From assembly GCF_029784135.1 (NCBI RefSeq), contig NC_073746.1:181909788-181973787 (forward strand): a stretch of 64,000 nucleotides of DNA, in the 5' to 3' direction. The notes under the pieces are model-generated. The model did no database searches and was not told the DNA's origin. It was given only the letters and a program-made list of their open reading frames with translations. This DNA is from Toxorhynchites rutilus septentrionalis. Taxonomy: Eukaryota > Arthropoda > Insecta > Diptera > Culicidae. Positions 10,323-21,482 of the stretch are shown piece after piece (the stretch's first letter is position 1; every line of letters starts with the position of its first letter). Made by a program: the position numbers and the translations under genes.

Positions 10323-11310
10323 AATCGCGAAAATCACATACTTTTTATTATATTTATAGTGTACTCCCCCCTTAAACACATGGAGGAGGGTGGTTCTGAA
10401 CCGGCACCACAAATTGTAAATGCCATAAAACTACTAAAATATTTTTGGCGCCTTCAGCATGGAATTATAAACTCTCTTCAGACTCCTTTACTATGTTTTC
10501 TACCAGTTGATGTAATTCACGAGTAAAATTATATGAGAAACTAACAGACCCAACGAATTTCATCCCGCCAAAAAGTGGTGTTTTGAATTTTCTCCCGGAA
10601 ATGTGTTTTTAGTACATTCGCGATTTATGACGAACGTCGTCTCTCAAATTTCAATGAAAGAATGAATGAAACATTATTCGATTTGCTTACTCTTCTTTGA
10701 AATTCATGATTACTTTCACAATAACGGAACATGAAGCTCAATGTCGTCAACGTTCATTCCAATCGCAGAAATTAACCCCAATTGTACAAACTTTTCATTA
10801 TAGAATAAATGCGCTTATGATGTTTTATACATACGAAACATCCTTTTTATATATAACTATTAATATATAGTTACATATTTTTATATTAAGATATAGTTAC
10901 GTCGATATTTTGGTGTTCCAATGTTTCGCACCTTCGAACAATAAAGTTCATTAAGGGAGCATTCTAGTGTAGAGGCACAAATTTCGGACGTTTTTTCGAG
11001 CTCCGGAAAACTAAAACAGAGCATATTTTTACTTTTAGATCAATATAACAAAACAAAGCAAACAAGTCAAAAACATGTTTTTCGACAAAATGGCGGCCGT
11101 TTGAAAAAAAAATCTGTTTAAAAGGTTTTTTCCCACGTTTCCCAATTTTTTTAAATAGAAGGATTGAAAAAAATATATTATTATTTAACGGTTTATACTA
11201 CAGAGAGATGCCTACCGATTGTATTCATATGAATTCGACATAAATCGGTTCAGTAGAACTTGAGACATCGTGTACACCAGGGCCTAGGTGATTTTGCTGA
11301 TGATAACATA
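10323..11310. other. non-coding stretch with a Helitron-like terminus
   Basis: At 10541 CTAACAGACCCAACGAATTTCATCCCGCC is a diverged Helitron 3' terminus (minus orientation). About 10953-11280 begins with a GGGAGCATTCTAGTGTAGAGGC-type end and continues as A/T homopolymer-rich DNA. Nothing coding is supported. Confidence 0.35.
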
Positions 11311-12400
11311 TTTTGACGTAGGACTACGTCTTTCATTTCTATACCGGGGTGTAAAATCAAAGTTTCGAAAACGAAAGCGTTACGCCGGAGACCGAGATTT
11401 TGAGTGTTAATAGCTCCTAAACAACTGAACGAAATGGTATGATAAACACTTCATTCGAAAGATAAAATGTCTACGCGTTCTATACTTGTTACTTTCTGAT
11501 CCAAAAACTTGTTTCAATAGTCTTAAATTTGCTTTCAAAATAGGCTATTGAAATCACCAATCGGTATATAAGCGAGCGCCGCTCGGAAATTCACTCAGTT
11601 CTAATTGAACAGCGATTGGAGCATGTTGTCGCTGTTGTGGTGAAGCTCTTCATTTATCATGAAAGCGCGGATGAACGGTGTCACCAAGAGCCTGTTTGTG
11701 CACCTTAGGCCAGAAGGGAATCCATCAGCAGGAGAGTGATGCTACAAACGGTTCCCCGGGAAGATCTCGAAGCAGCCGCTACACACACACACATACACGC
11801 ACGGAATTCTTTCCGTTTGGATCGAGAAAGATCCGGAAAATAATCTGCCAGTTCCTCTAGGAATTTAAAAATACATTCATGTGAAAGAGCTTATTTGAAT
11901 GTTTTCTATCCATGTAACACTGTGACCAAATATGTTTCAATCAAGTGCTATTAACAGATGGTTATCGAGTTAGCATTAACCACTGGTGGGCTTCCAGTAT
12001 CGAGGAAAATGTGGAAATATCTAATCGTTACTGAAAATAATCTGCCAGTTCCTCTGGGAATTTAAAATTACATTCATATGAAAGAGTTTATTTTAATGTT
12101 TTCTATCCATGTAACACTGTGACCAAATACATTAGGTTTTGTGATTTTTCAATCAATCGCAATCAACAGGATAGCTTCTGAAGATTATTCTTCCCCATCA
12201 GTAGGATATTTCCGTATCCAATATTGGATGCATAAAACCTTGTGCCTCCAACGTAACGCTCTCGTTTTCGAAGTTCTCCAAATATTCATTCATTCAGAAT
12301 GAATTCAGATTCAACTTCATACAAATGATCTCTAAATCAACGATAGTCCTACGTCACCCTTACGGTTATACCATAGATATAACCCACTTCCTGTTTTTTC
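11311..12400 (+). mobile_element. GACGTAG-family element, copy C1
   Basis: It runs from TTTTGACGTAGGACTACGTC to GATAGTCCTACGTCACCC, then ACGGTTATACC..TAACCCACTTCCTG and a T-run. After the left subterminal block it carries ACCAAT (11556), TATATAAG (11565) and an Inr (11595). It then has about two units of a 197/198-bp repeat (11845, 12042). Copy C2 begins 250 bp downstream in the same orientation with near-identical ends. Short frames such as 11678-11860 have no recognisable domain. Confidence 0.65.
11556..11600 (+). promoter_or_regulatory. CCAAT, TATA and Inr core promoter in C1
   Basis: ACCAAT is at 11556-11561, TATATAAG at 11565-11572 and TCAGTT at 11595-11600. TATA to the Inr adenine is 32 bp, canonical for arthropod promoters. 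It occupies the place that the histone promoter holds in copy A. The downstream transcript would hold no long frame. Confidence 0.6.
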
Positions 12401-12411
12401 CATTTGGAAAC

Positions 12412-12471
12412 GCTTGCGTCTATTTATGCGGACAATCAATCGTTTCAATGAACATTTGTCCGCATAGCTAG
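12412..12471. repeat. hairpin between C1 and C2
   Basis: GCGTCTATTTATGCGGACAA pairs with TTGTCCGCATAGCTAGACGC across a ~20-base loop, with one 3x3 internal mismatch. It lies in the 250-bp gap between the two direct C copies. ATGTCTGGAAAAGG at 12553 just downstream resembles a histone start but diverges at once. Confidence 0.55.
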
Positions 12472-12893
12472 ACGCATTCACCAGGTTGCTCTGTAGCGTT
12501 AGAGTCAGTTGCTATCGGATAAAATCAAAAAGGTTTGGAATAAATTTAGTGAAATGTCTGGAAAAGGTGCTCTTGATTTGTTGCGAGTCTATGATAGTAC
12601 TTTTTCCTGAAGAATACTCTGGGATGTGATAAGAACAACAGGTTCGTGTTTTGACGTAGGACTACGTCTTTCATTTCTATACCGGGGTGTAAAATCAAAG
12701 TTTCGAAAACGAAAGCGTTACGCCGGAGACCGAGATTTTGAGCGTTAATAGCTCCTAAATAACTGAACGAAATGGTATGATAAACACTTCATTCGAAAGA
12801 TAAAATGTCTACGCGTTATATACTTGTTACTTTTTGATCCAAAAACTTGTTTCAATAGTCTTAAAATTGCTTTCAAAACAGGCTATTGAAATC

Positions 12894-12938
12894 ACCAATC
12901 GGTATATAAGCGAGCGGCGCTCGGAAATCCACTCAGTT
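12894..12938 (+). promoter_or_regulatory. CCAAT, TATA and Inr core promoter in C2
   Basis: ACCAAT is at 12894, TATATAAG at 12903-12910 and TCAGTT at 12933-12938, with the same 32-bp TATA-to-A spacing as C1. A short retro-insertion follows the Inr directly and its target duplication repeats the Inr at 13009-13014. Confidence 0.6.
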
Positions 12939-12999
12939 ACGTAGAGGCGAATGAACTGAAAAGTTTAAACCCTCTTAAAGCCAAAAAGAAGAAGAAGAA
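12939..12999 (+). mobile_element. 61-bp LINE/SINE 3'-end insertion with (GAA)n tail
   Basis: The insert ends AAAGCCAAAAAGAAGAAGAAGAA and is flanked by perfect 15-bp copies of GAAATCCACTCAGTT (12924-12938 and 13000-13014). Copy C1 has the uninterrupted site at about 11585-11600. The (GAA)n tail resembles that of the SINE at 57 kb. It is a heavily 5'-truncated retro-insertion placed at the promoter start site. Confidence 0.8.
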
Positions 13000-13299
13000 G
13001 AAATCCACTCAGTTCTAATTGAACAGCGATTGGAGCATGTTGTCGCTGTTACGGTGAAGCTCTTTATTTATCATGAAAGCGCGGATGAACGGTGTCACCA
13101 AGAGCCTGTTTGTGCACCCTAGGCCAGAAGGGAATCTATCAGGAGGAGAAGGATGCCACAAACGGTTCCCTGGGAAGACATCGCTACACACAAATACACG
13201 CGCGGCTATTAACAGGTGGTTATCGAGTTGGCATTAACCACTGGTGGGCTTCCAGTATCGAGGAAAATGTGGAAATATCTAATCGTTACTGAAAATAAT

Positions 13300-14345
13300 C
13301 TGCCAGTTCCTTTGAGAATTTTCAAAATATATTCATGTGAAAGAGTTTAATTGAATGTTTTCTATCCATGTAACACTGTGACCAAATACATTTGGTTTTG
13401 TGGTTTTTCAATCAATCGCAATTAACAGGATAGCTTCAGAAGATTATTCTTCCCCATCAGTAGGATATTTCCGTATCCAATATTGTATGCGCCCGCAATC
13501 GATTATTGCTCAGTCGCCGAAAGTTCCGAGCTCAGAGAGTTCATTCCCCTCTAGTTTGCCTTCCAAATTGCCATCGTAAACCACACCTTCTCTCGATTCA
13601 ATCACACACAAAAAGCATACTTAAGCGATATTCTGGTGGTGAGACACATTCATTTTTCGTGAGGACATCGACAAGACAACATCGTTGCCTAACGTGCTGG
13701 AGGAGGTGGACGGCGAAGGATCGACACATACACGCGCAGAACTCTTTCCGTTAGGATGCCATTCAGCATCGAGAAAGTTCCGGAAAGATCTAATCATTGC
13801 TGGAAAATAATCTGCCAGTTCCTTTGGGAATTTTCAAAATATATTCATGTGAAAGAGTTTAATTGAATGTTTTCTATCCATGTAACACTGTGACCAAATA
13901 TGTTTCAATCAAGTGCTATTAACAGGTGGTTATCGAGTTGGTATTAACCACTGGTGGGCTTCCAGTATCGAGGAAAATGTGGAAATAACTAATCGTTACT
14001 GAAAATAATCTGCCAGTTCCTCTGGGAATTTTCAAAATATATTCATGTGAAAGAGTTTAATTGAATGTTTTCTATCCATGTTACACTGTGACCAAATATG
14101 TTTCAATCAAGTGCTATTAACAGGTGGTTATCGAGTTGGCATTAACCACTGGTGGGCTTCCCGTATCGAGGAAAATGTGGAAATATCTAATCGTTACTGA
14201 AAATAATCTGCCAGTTCCTTTGGGAATTTTCAAAATATATTCATGTGAAAGAGTTTAATTGAATGTTTTCTATCCATGTAACACTGTGACCAAATACATT
14301 TGGTTTTGTGGTTTTTCAATCAATCGCAATCAACAGGATAGCTTC
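13300..14345 (+). repeat. 198-bp tandem repeats in C2
   Basis: CTGCCAGTTCC starts at 13300, 13812, 14010 and 14208. The last three are 198 bp apart. Each unit runs through ATTCATGTGAAAGAG, CTATCCATGTAACACTGTG, TTAACAGGTGGTTATCGAG and GGGCTTCCAGTATCGAGG. C1 has the same unit at 11845 and 12042 (197 bp). Confidence 0.75.
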
Positions 14346-14567
14346 TGAAGATTATTCTTCCCCATCAGTAGAATATTTCCGTATCCAATATTGGATGCAT
14401 AAAACCTTGTGCCTCCAACGTAACGCTCTCGTTTTCGAAGTTCTCCAAATATTCATTCATTCAGAATGAATTCAGATTCAACTTCATACAAATGATCTCT
14501 AAATCAACGATAGTCCTACGTCACCCTTGCGGTTATACCATAGATATAACCCACTTCCTGTTTTTTC

Positions 14568-15291
14568 AATTAATTGAATTTGTAAAGGCAATCTGCAATG
14601 TTGGTAATTTTAGCAACATGATTTACCGATATCACGGTCAATCGCATAAAGATGGTGGAGTGACTTACTCCAACGGTATGAGTAAATGCTGAGTATGTGG
14701 AATAATCAATGTTGAATCCGAGGAACTATAATGCTAAGAATCAATATTATTGTAATGTTACTACTGATCTGATTGTTTCATTATCTACTTGAAGATCCAA
14801 ATGCAGAAATATAGGTAATTATAACATTAATAAACACAGTTGCTTCTCTTTGTTCATCGTGTACAGAAAATAGTAATTAAAAGAGCAGCGTTTCAATGGT
14901 TTATTATATTCATCTATCAGGAAACACTAAGTAATAAGACACTATCGTGACAGACATGTTTGGACTCTACAAAGACTGTGATTCAAATGTAGATTTAGCT
15001 TATAGCACATAATACTGACAATTGCTGATTTTCGAACGATGTATGAAAGCTGTATGGAACTACGTCTGTTATGCGGACAAACAGAATCTTTTTTTCAAAA
15101 TTACTCAAATGTTTTTCGCACAAAAAATGTTTGTTTGCATGTTGAACAAACGTATTACATTGTGTGGAATGCGAAACAGCGAAAAAGTCGATTTTGTTCA
15201 TTTTGTCGTTTACGTCTTCTATACAAACATGGACAGTATCGGTCGGATTCAATTTTTTTACAGACTATATTATATACATAAAAATTATTTT
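14568..15291. other. non-coding stretch, nothing recognised
   Basis: AT-rich. Short overlapping frames on both strands at 14995-15297 show no conserved motif. TTATGCGGACAAAC at 15067 echoes the hairpin arm at 12424. No element ends are found. Confidence 0.3.
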
Positions 15292-16448
15292 TTTTGACGT
15301 GGGACTACGTCTAACCGGAGTATATGGGGGGTAAAATGAAAAACCTAAACACAGAACATGCAGAAAAAAATGAAAGATTCCGAATGCTTATAACTCGAAC
15401 ATTTCTTACCGGATCGGAAAGATGTTTGCATCAATTGATAGGGAATATTTCTACGCTTCTATCGCAATTAATTAAATGTTATTTTTCATGAGATAAACAA
15501 TTGAATAACTGTAAAATGTTAAGCGTTATCTAAACGCCCTTACTGCCTCATTTTGATTGGCCCGATCTACGGTTTCCCTAACACAGCCATCAAAACCAAG
15601 CAGCCTCGGGGAAATCGGCATTGCAAATACGTGAAAGTATGGGGGCTTTTGTTCTTACCGAAATATGTTCCCTAACACAGACTTCAAAACCAAGCAGCGT
15701 TGGAGAGATCGGCATTGCAAATACATGAAAGTCGGGGGTATTTTTGTTTCGACTGAAATGTGTTTCCCTAACACAGACTTTAGAACCAAGGTGTCTGAGG
15801 AAATTGGCATTACAAATTCATGCAAGTCGGGGGCTTTTTTGTTCCGACTGAAATGTGTTTGCCTAACACAGACTTCAAAACCAAGATGTCAGGGGAAATC
15901 GGCTCTGCAAATAAATGCAAACTGCGAGTACTTTTGTATATCTTCTGCTCTCTGAATTACTACGTATACCATTTGATGATTAGGCAAGATGTTGATAACC
16001 AATAGCTGCGAGCTGCGACTATTGATTAAACAATATGCGTTCGACGTACATGTCAAAATCGAAACTGAGTGCCTGGAGTTCATCAAATCAAGCAAATTCG
16101 CGATTCGAGAAGTACATACACTTGAGAGATGCAAACATCAGAAGGAAACGTAAAATAAAATAATCATTTGATAATTCTTCCGTTCACATATTTTGTCCTC
16201 GGCATCATACGAAATGTAAAAGGACTCACTAAATTTACTTGTAACGAAGAACATAATCTATCACAACGCATGAATTGACCTTATATATAATTATACAATC
16301 TTTTTACTCACAAAGCAAATATATTGAATTCAATTGAATTCGGGAATTGTTTCATTCAACCAAAAATTTAATTAATGCAAACAAATGATTGCTACGCTAA
16401 GGTAGTCCCACGTCAACCTTTCGGTTATATCATAGATGTAACCCACTC
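15292..16448 (+). mobile_element. GACGTAG-family element, copy B2 (empty-site copy)
   Basis: It runs from TTTTGACGTGGGACTACGTC to GGTAGTCCCACGTCAACC, then TTTCGGTTATATC..TAACCCACTC and a T-run. Order inside: subterminal block, GATTGGCCCG (reverse CCAAT), four minisatellite units (15573-15935), then DNA matching B1 without its two insertions. It contains the same ATGTTCTTCGTTACAAG frame (minus, near 16255), here with a 2-nt deletion. No transposase. Confidence 0.7.
15573..15935 (+). repeat. four-unit ~95-bp minisatellite in B2
   Basis: Units of about 92-97 bp start with TTTCCCTAACACAGACTTCAA, continue AACCAAG..GGGAAATCGGCATTGCAAATAC and end GTCGGGGG.TTTTTGTT(C)CGACTGAAATGTG. All four are diverged from each other, so the array is old. 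Confidence 0.8.
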
Positions 16449-18130
16449 ATTTTTATATTTCAAATATGAATTATTTCAAGAAAAAATGTAACCTTTAAAC
16501 GTTAAGGTGGAATTTGATTGGCCATTATTAGTACAGTGTGCTGAAAATCGTGATTTTTGAAGATTTTGCTTGATTTTTTCACCAGGAATCATTCATATCG
16601 ATATTGTAGTGAAATTAAGAAAGATAGAAGTTGGGTGTGAAAGAACAAATTATAGAGCGGTTATAAAGTTCCAATTTAATTGATAGAAACAATCAAGTTC
16701 ATTATTGGTTTTTAATAGAAAAAATAAAATTGATTACTAACACACATTACACATCAAAAATTACTAACTTTTAAGTTTTCCACTTCCAGAATGTTATTCA
16801 AATCCATCAATTTAGATGTTCCACTGCTGTATTATGCACTAAATTTTCTCATCATTCGAATGGAAGTAACATAATTGTCTTCTGCAGCGTACTCTTTGAG
16901 GTAGAGCCATTTTGAGGCAACAGAGTCCGAAAAAAAAATTATAGGGATCCACTCGATTTTTTTTGCGTGAGCGTTTATTCTTAAAGACCCTGTGCTTCAC
17001 CTCAAGTCTACATACGCGGCTACACAATTACTAATTCGACGATATAACAGTGGGGACTCATGGAGTAGTGCGTTAGGCTTCTGAAACCGTTTGATGAACT
17101 AACCAAAATTACAAGTTCTGGCCTCTCCTGTAAATCCGAGGTATCGTTGGATTGGTAAGTCATTCCAACCTTTTTGAACTAAAGGTTCAAGTCAGACTAT
17201 TTAAGAGTTCTTGAGATGGAAGCAGCCCGACAGAAAATTTTATTGGATCATACAATAATATCTTACGACGTATCTTCTCATCGTCGTCTTCAGTATCTGT
17301 TAAACGAATGAAAAGAGATGTAACTGAATCCAACGTTATAGGCGAAGCTCACGACACCTTTTGAGACTATTCCAACGAATTTGTGAAAAAAAGTCAGCGT
17401 CGCGTTCAGGAAAAAAATCCCATTGCTAAGGGAATTGACTGTGTTAGGTGAAACATTTCGAATCGATCGCAATCACGATCCCTACAGTTGGTAGTCAACA
17501 AACTCTAAGCAGTACCTCCAATTGGCAATGTTTGCTGAAGCTGACCTGTTGTACGAAGCAAAGCGCAATCTGTTGTCAGCAGCAGCTGCTGAAAATTGAC
17601 AGTCTTTTCATTTGAAGCGCCCTTATTTAATTTATAAGTTCCGCTTATGTCGAACCGGCCCCACTTTAGTTTTTGTTTATTCGCCAAATTTCCGGGGGGC
17701 TAGTTCAACATAGTGGTTTGATTGTACAACAGGGGTTCGCGCAGAGTCAGCACCACGGAAACGTGTGCGTACGATTCTAGCGCGACCCGAAAAATTCAGT
17801 TAGTAAATAAGAAATTGTGATTGTAAACAAAAGAAGTTAATAAAAAGTACTGAGCCAGTCGGGCGCGGTAAGCAGTGCGCAGTTGGTCAGAACGCTATAT
17901 ATCGTCTTTTCCCTGACTAAAAAGAAAAACCAGTGCTACATCATCATAATTTACCACTGGTTGATTCTGGGTAGGGGCAATTTGGACCGACTAAAGGAAT
18001 CGCCTAATATTTCCAAACCATTTCCAAAAAATGTCACATCGAACACTTCGCTACACTTGTTTTCGCTCAATCAATATTGTTTAATCATTATATCAAGCTT
18101 CAAACTACCAAATATATCATAAAATAAAAT
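16449..18130. other. AT-rich stretch, no gene supported
   Basis: Short frames only. Around 17700-17880 the composition is more balanced (TGTACAACAGGGGTTCGCGCAGAG, AGTCGGGCGCGG) and could be a decayed LTR, but I find no paired copy, primer-binding site or coding domain. Confidence 0.25.
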
Positions 18131-18157
18131 AGATTATTTTTGGACATTAAAATTTGA

Positions 18158-18180
18158 TGCGGGGTGATTTGGGCCATCTC
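18158..18180. repeat. left arm of a GGGGTGATTTGG inverted pair
   Basis: GCGGGGTGATTTGGGCC at 18160 has an inverted counterpart, GTCCAAATCACCCCGTA, at 21558-21574. The pair brackets a transposase relic and a TIR element, so it may mark an outer element. Confidence 0.35.
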
Positions 18181-18261
18181 TGGGGTATTTCGGTATATTC
18201 GGTCCAGTGTGTGTTTCATCGAAAAAATACTTATGTTTATGTAAAATAAATTGGGATAATA

Positions 18262-18492
18262 TTACAGTTCTGGGATCGATACCAGGTGTCTTCGCCAGTT
18301 TACAGACCAGAAAAATTGCATTGAGCCCATTTTGAATTCTGCACGGATCTTTCGTTCGAACATATTCAAACACTTTCGATACTTGGTCAAAGAAAATCCG
18401 TCCTTGATGGCCTGCGTTGCTCTTTCAAGCTCTTCCTTCTTCCAATGTTGTCGTCCATCCTTTTTCTGCAATTCAGAGTTATCTGGAATCAA
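18262..18492 (-). pseudogene. N-terminal psq/HTH relic of a pogo-type transposase
   Basis: The frame contains GRQHWKKEELERATQAIKDG, then FSLTKYRK.LNMFERKIRAE. This fits the pipsqueak-type helix-turn-helix at the start of pogo/Tigger transposases (pattern: W-x3-L-x2-A-x5-G-x-LS-x3-A-x4-VP). The second helix is eroded. No DDE domain follows. It lies inside the inverted pair 18158/21574, which could be its element. Confidence 0.45.
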
Positions 18493-18647
18493 TTAGAACT
18501 TAAAAAAAGCTTCAAATACCAATTCAACCCACAGAAACGTGTTCATGTCACTCCACACATCGTTATCGAACTTACAGTTTCGCTGCATCAAATTGTTCCT
18601 CTTCTATAGGCGAACAGAAGTGCACAATACACGAAAAGTTTGTTTAA

Positions 18648-18829
18648 CACGTTGACTGCCACGTCAGTCACCGATGACTGACAGTATAACATATGATAAT
18701 AAATTTAAATAATATAAGCATATAACTTTATAAGCATTCCCTTTCGAATGAAAATACCTTCCACTACGATTGCCCTAATACGTTTAAAAATTTCCATAGA
18801 TTCACCATGAAACCATGGCACTCAACGTG
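18648..18829. mobile_element. 182-bp piggyBac-type MITE
   Basis: CACGTTGACTGCCA at the left and TGGCACTCAACGTG at the right are TIRs with one mismatch, flanked on both sides by TTAA (18644-18647, 18830-18833). The TTAA target is diagnostic of piggyBac. It has no coding capacity. Confidence 0.75.
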
Positions 18830-18953
18830 TTAATCAGCGGAAAAAAAACTCAAAACCATGATCATAAAACTCACATTTTCTGACAATCAAAGTGCTTGTT
18901 GTGTTCATGCTACCTCCACCTGTTAAATTTTACCGAAGTTTTATTACGTTAGG

Positions 18954-21482
18954 TACCGTTCTGAATCATATTTCGGACACTTTGTTCCAATATCTTGAAA
19001 TGCTTAATGCATAGATGATATAACTATAAAATAAATATCACAATTGCTTCTCTAGAGTACTCACTTGGTTTCACTATCATTTTATTTCAGAATTACATTT
19101 GAATTATTACATAGTTGAAAACAAAATTATAGGAGGATGTGTCCAAGACACGACCGCATTGTTGACGTAGAACTACGCTGTAGTTTGATACAAGTTGCTT
19201 GTTTATAACTGTGAATATTGTTTTATAATGCCACGAAATTTTAGAAATAACCATTCTACCATTTTGGTCGCCCTGAAATATTTTTTTTTCTTGTGGAATC
19301 ATTTGACGATTATTGTTTGATGACAAATTCTAGTCCTCGCAGAACATGCTCGAGGTAAGCGCAGTTATCATCCTTAGTGGAGAAAGTTTTGCTACTGGAA
19401 AGCGTAACCAAATCACATACAAACTTCTAGAACTACATTTACTTTCTTGGTAACGAAATACACTCTTTCTGTTAATCTCAACAACCTCGAAACGAGTAGC
19501 ACTGCTTCATGATTATCAAGATTAGCGCAAATGCAATCCTAGTTGAAAGGAGTGTTGCAACTGACACGCGAACCCAAATAAATTAATAACTTATTATAAC
19601 TTATTAAATAATTTGGTATTCCCCAAAACATTTTTTGGTGCACAACCTTAGCACCTGCTTCACCATAGCGTCAGTTCAATGCATTAATGCAATGTCAAAG
19701 GCACCAACGAAGCCTTTATGATGACGGAAAACAAACAATGTCAACTGCTTGGAAAAAAGCTGTATACTTTCCTCAGCAGATTAATTACTAATAGCCTAGC
19801 GCAAATATTTCCCTCTCGCTATCTCCCCTCCTTGTCGCCACGTTCGGATCGACATGTCCACCCGCAACAGCGCAATTCGTTAAAACGAACGCACGTACGC
19901 ACACAAATATCCATATATCGATGGCTTGAAGCAATTAAATATGCACACACTTATCTCCATTTTCCGCTCTTCTCAACAGAAGCCCTTTTTGTTAATATTG
20001 CCGGTCTAGATCAGCTTAACTATCATCCTATGTTGAGAGAGTTTTGCTACCGTCATGCGAAACCAAATCACAGACAAAATTCCAGAAGATTTATTTTCCT
20101 GGTGAGCTGACGATTGGAAAACTTTACTTTTTCCTCGTATTACTCCTCCACCCCCATTGCCTTAAGAAAGGCATTCGATCCCTCACCGTCCAGCTCGCCC
20201 AGCAACGATGTTCGGTGTCCTCACGAAGAATGAAAGTTTGCCTCAGCGAGATCCACCGTTTACACTCTAGGCAAATATTCCCCTACGTTATTCTTCTTTT
20301 CCTTTGTTCATGGAGACTGTAAATCTTACGATTTCCCCTTCGTTGCTTGTCGATAAGTTGCCCGTTATTGACAGCTCTGTTCGGGAATGCACACAAATGG
20401 ACAGAACAAATGTATGGGAAAATGGAAACGCTTATAGTTTTCATGAATTTTAACCGTTTACATCCCATGGGATTGTAATGTATAGCATATCAAACAAATC
20501 TTAGGGAATTTCCGATTCGTTTGGTATGTAAATCGCCAAAATCCGTTCGTGGCAAAAATAGTTATTAACGTTAACTTTATTTCATAAAAACGTGACCTGT
20601 TTTCTGATTTCGCACCCTTAATGAAGGCGTAGTTCTACGTCAGAATCCAACAGCACTACTCATTATCGTTTGTATTACGGAGACGGCAAACAAACTCGTG
20701 TTATTGTTTACAGTAAGCTTTAAGCTTAAATTAATTTTATTATACATAAATTCATAATAGCATTTCATAGGTTCTCACATTTTTAGTCTTCTCGATGACT
20801 TTCCGTATTGCATGTAGTAATAGTAAATATCAGATGGTAAAACAATAGATTGAGTTAAGGAACCCACAACGAGTTCAGTGCGAGTATTCACAAATAAATA
20901 TTGTTGTACAATTTGACAGTTTAACCAATCTGACAGTTCGCATGACAGCATGACGCTACGATGTGTAACGGTTTTCTCACGAGGGAGTCTCGTAGGTAGA
21001 TGGATTCACCTTTCGTTACTTGCTGAGCGGTTGCCGTTCGTAACAGTTTGTGTTTGACGTTTGCTTAGCGTGAGCACGTAGAATTTACCCCTTCATCAAT
21101 ATTTAAATTTCTCTTGTGTTCATCGTTTCATCATCGTTATCAGGTTACTCTGATTGCTTGGTAAGTGTTCCGCAGTTGACTATAAAATATACGAAAATTA
21201 CATCGTTCAAAAAATTATAAAATAAAGTGTCCGAAATTTTAATTCAATCTGTCCGACATTTGACTTTTTTTTATAAATAGTGTCCGAAGTTTGATTCTCA
21301 TTTGCTCGATTTGAAAAGCATTTTATTCGATGATTTTTTTATGTTTTCAATCAAATAGTTACTTAAAAGCATATTGAACTAATTTATTAGAAATATCAAC
21401 CAAATAATACCTGTGCATAAAGTTGAGATCTGTTTTCTGCATCATATGCCTTAAGCGTCCGAAATATGATTCAGAACGGTAC
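18954..21482. mobile_element. 2.5-kb TIR element with TA flanks, hosting copy D
   Basis: TACCGTTCTGAATCATATTTCGGAC at the left and GTCCGAAATATGATTCAGAACGGTA at the right are inverted repeats of about 25 bp starting from TA, so a TA-targeting element is likely. Further TGTCCGAAATT-type motifs lie at 21228-21280. The middle is largely the nested copy D (19131-20645). No transposase is recognised. Confidence 0.55.
19131..20645 (-). mobile_element. GACGTAG-family element, copy D (GTAGAACTACG subfamily)
   Basis: The left end GTCCAAGACACGACCGCATTG, then TTGACGTAGAACTACGC, is the right-type terminus seen also at 2640. The right end GGCGTAGTTCTACGTCAGAATCC is the left-type terminus. It is followed inward by DNA matching copy E: CAGAAAACAGGTCACGTTT, AAATAAAGTTAACGTT, AATCGGAAATTC and CCCATACATTTGTTCTG. 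Two internal segments (19375-19450 and 20020-20110) share AAACCAAATCACA. No domain is found in the short frames. Confidence 0.6.

Larger units (their letters stand above)
12649..14567 (+). mobile_element. GACGTAG-family element, copy C2 (expanded)
   Basis: It is near-identical to C1 at both ends but 1.9 kb long. It has the same promoter module (12894-12938), a 61-bp retro-insertion with a 15-bp duplication, one 198-bp unit at 13300, then a unique segment (about 13490-13800). Three further units begin at 13812, 14010 and 14208. The sequence before 13490 (CCCCATCAGTAGGATATTTCCG) recurs at about 14365, so the 3' part is present twice, the first time broken off. Confidence 0.65.

Noticed and set aside
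12553..12609. Histone-like start MSGKGA
   Set aside because: Only six residues agree with a histone start. The frame continues as unrelated sequence to a stop with no histone helix.
15573..15935. CRISPR-like array of regularly spaced repeats
   Set aside because: Contiguous degenerate ~95-bp units without distinct spacers, in a eukaryotic mobile element.
17700..17880. LTR of a retrotransposon
   Set aside because: No second LTR, primer-binding site or gag-pol nearby.
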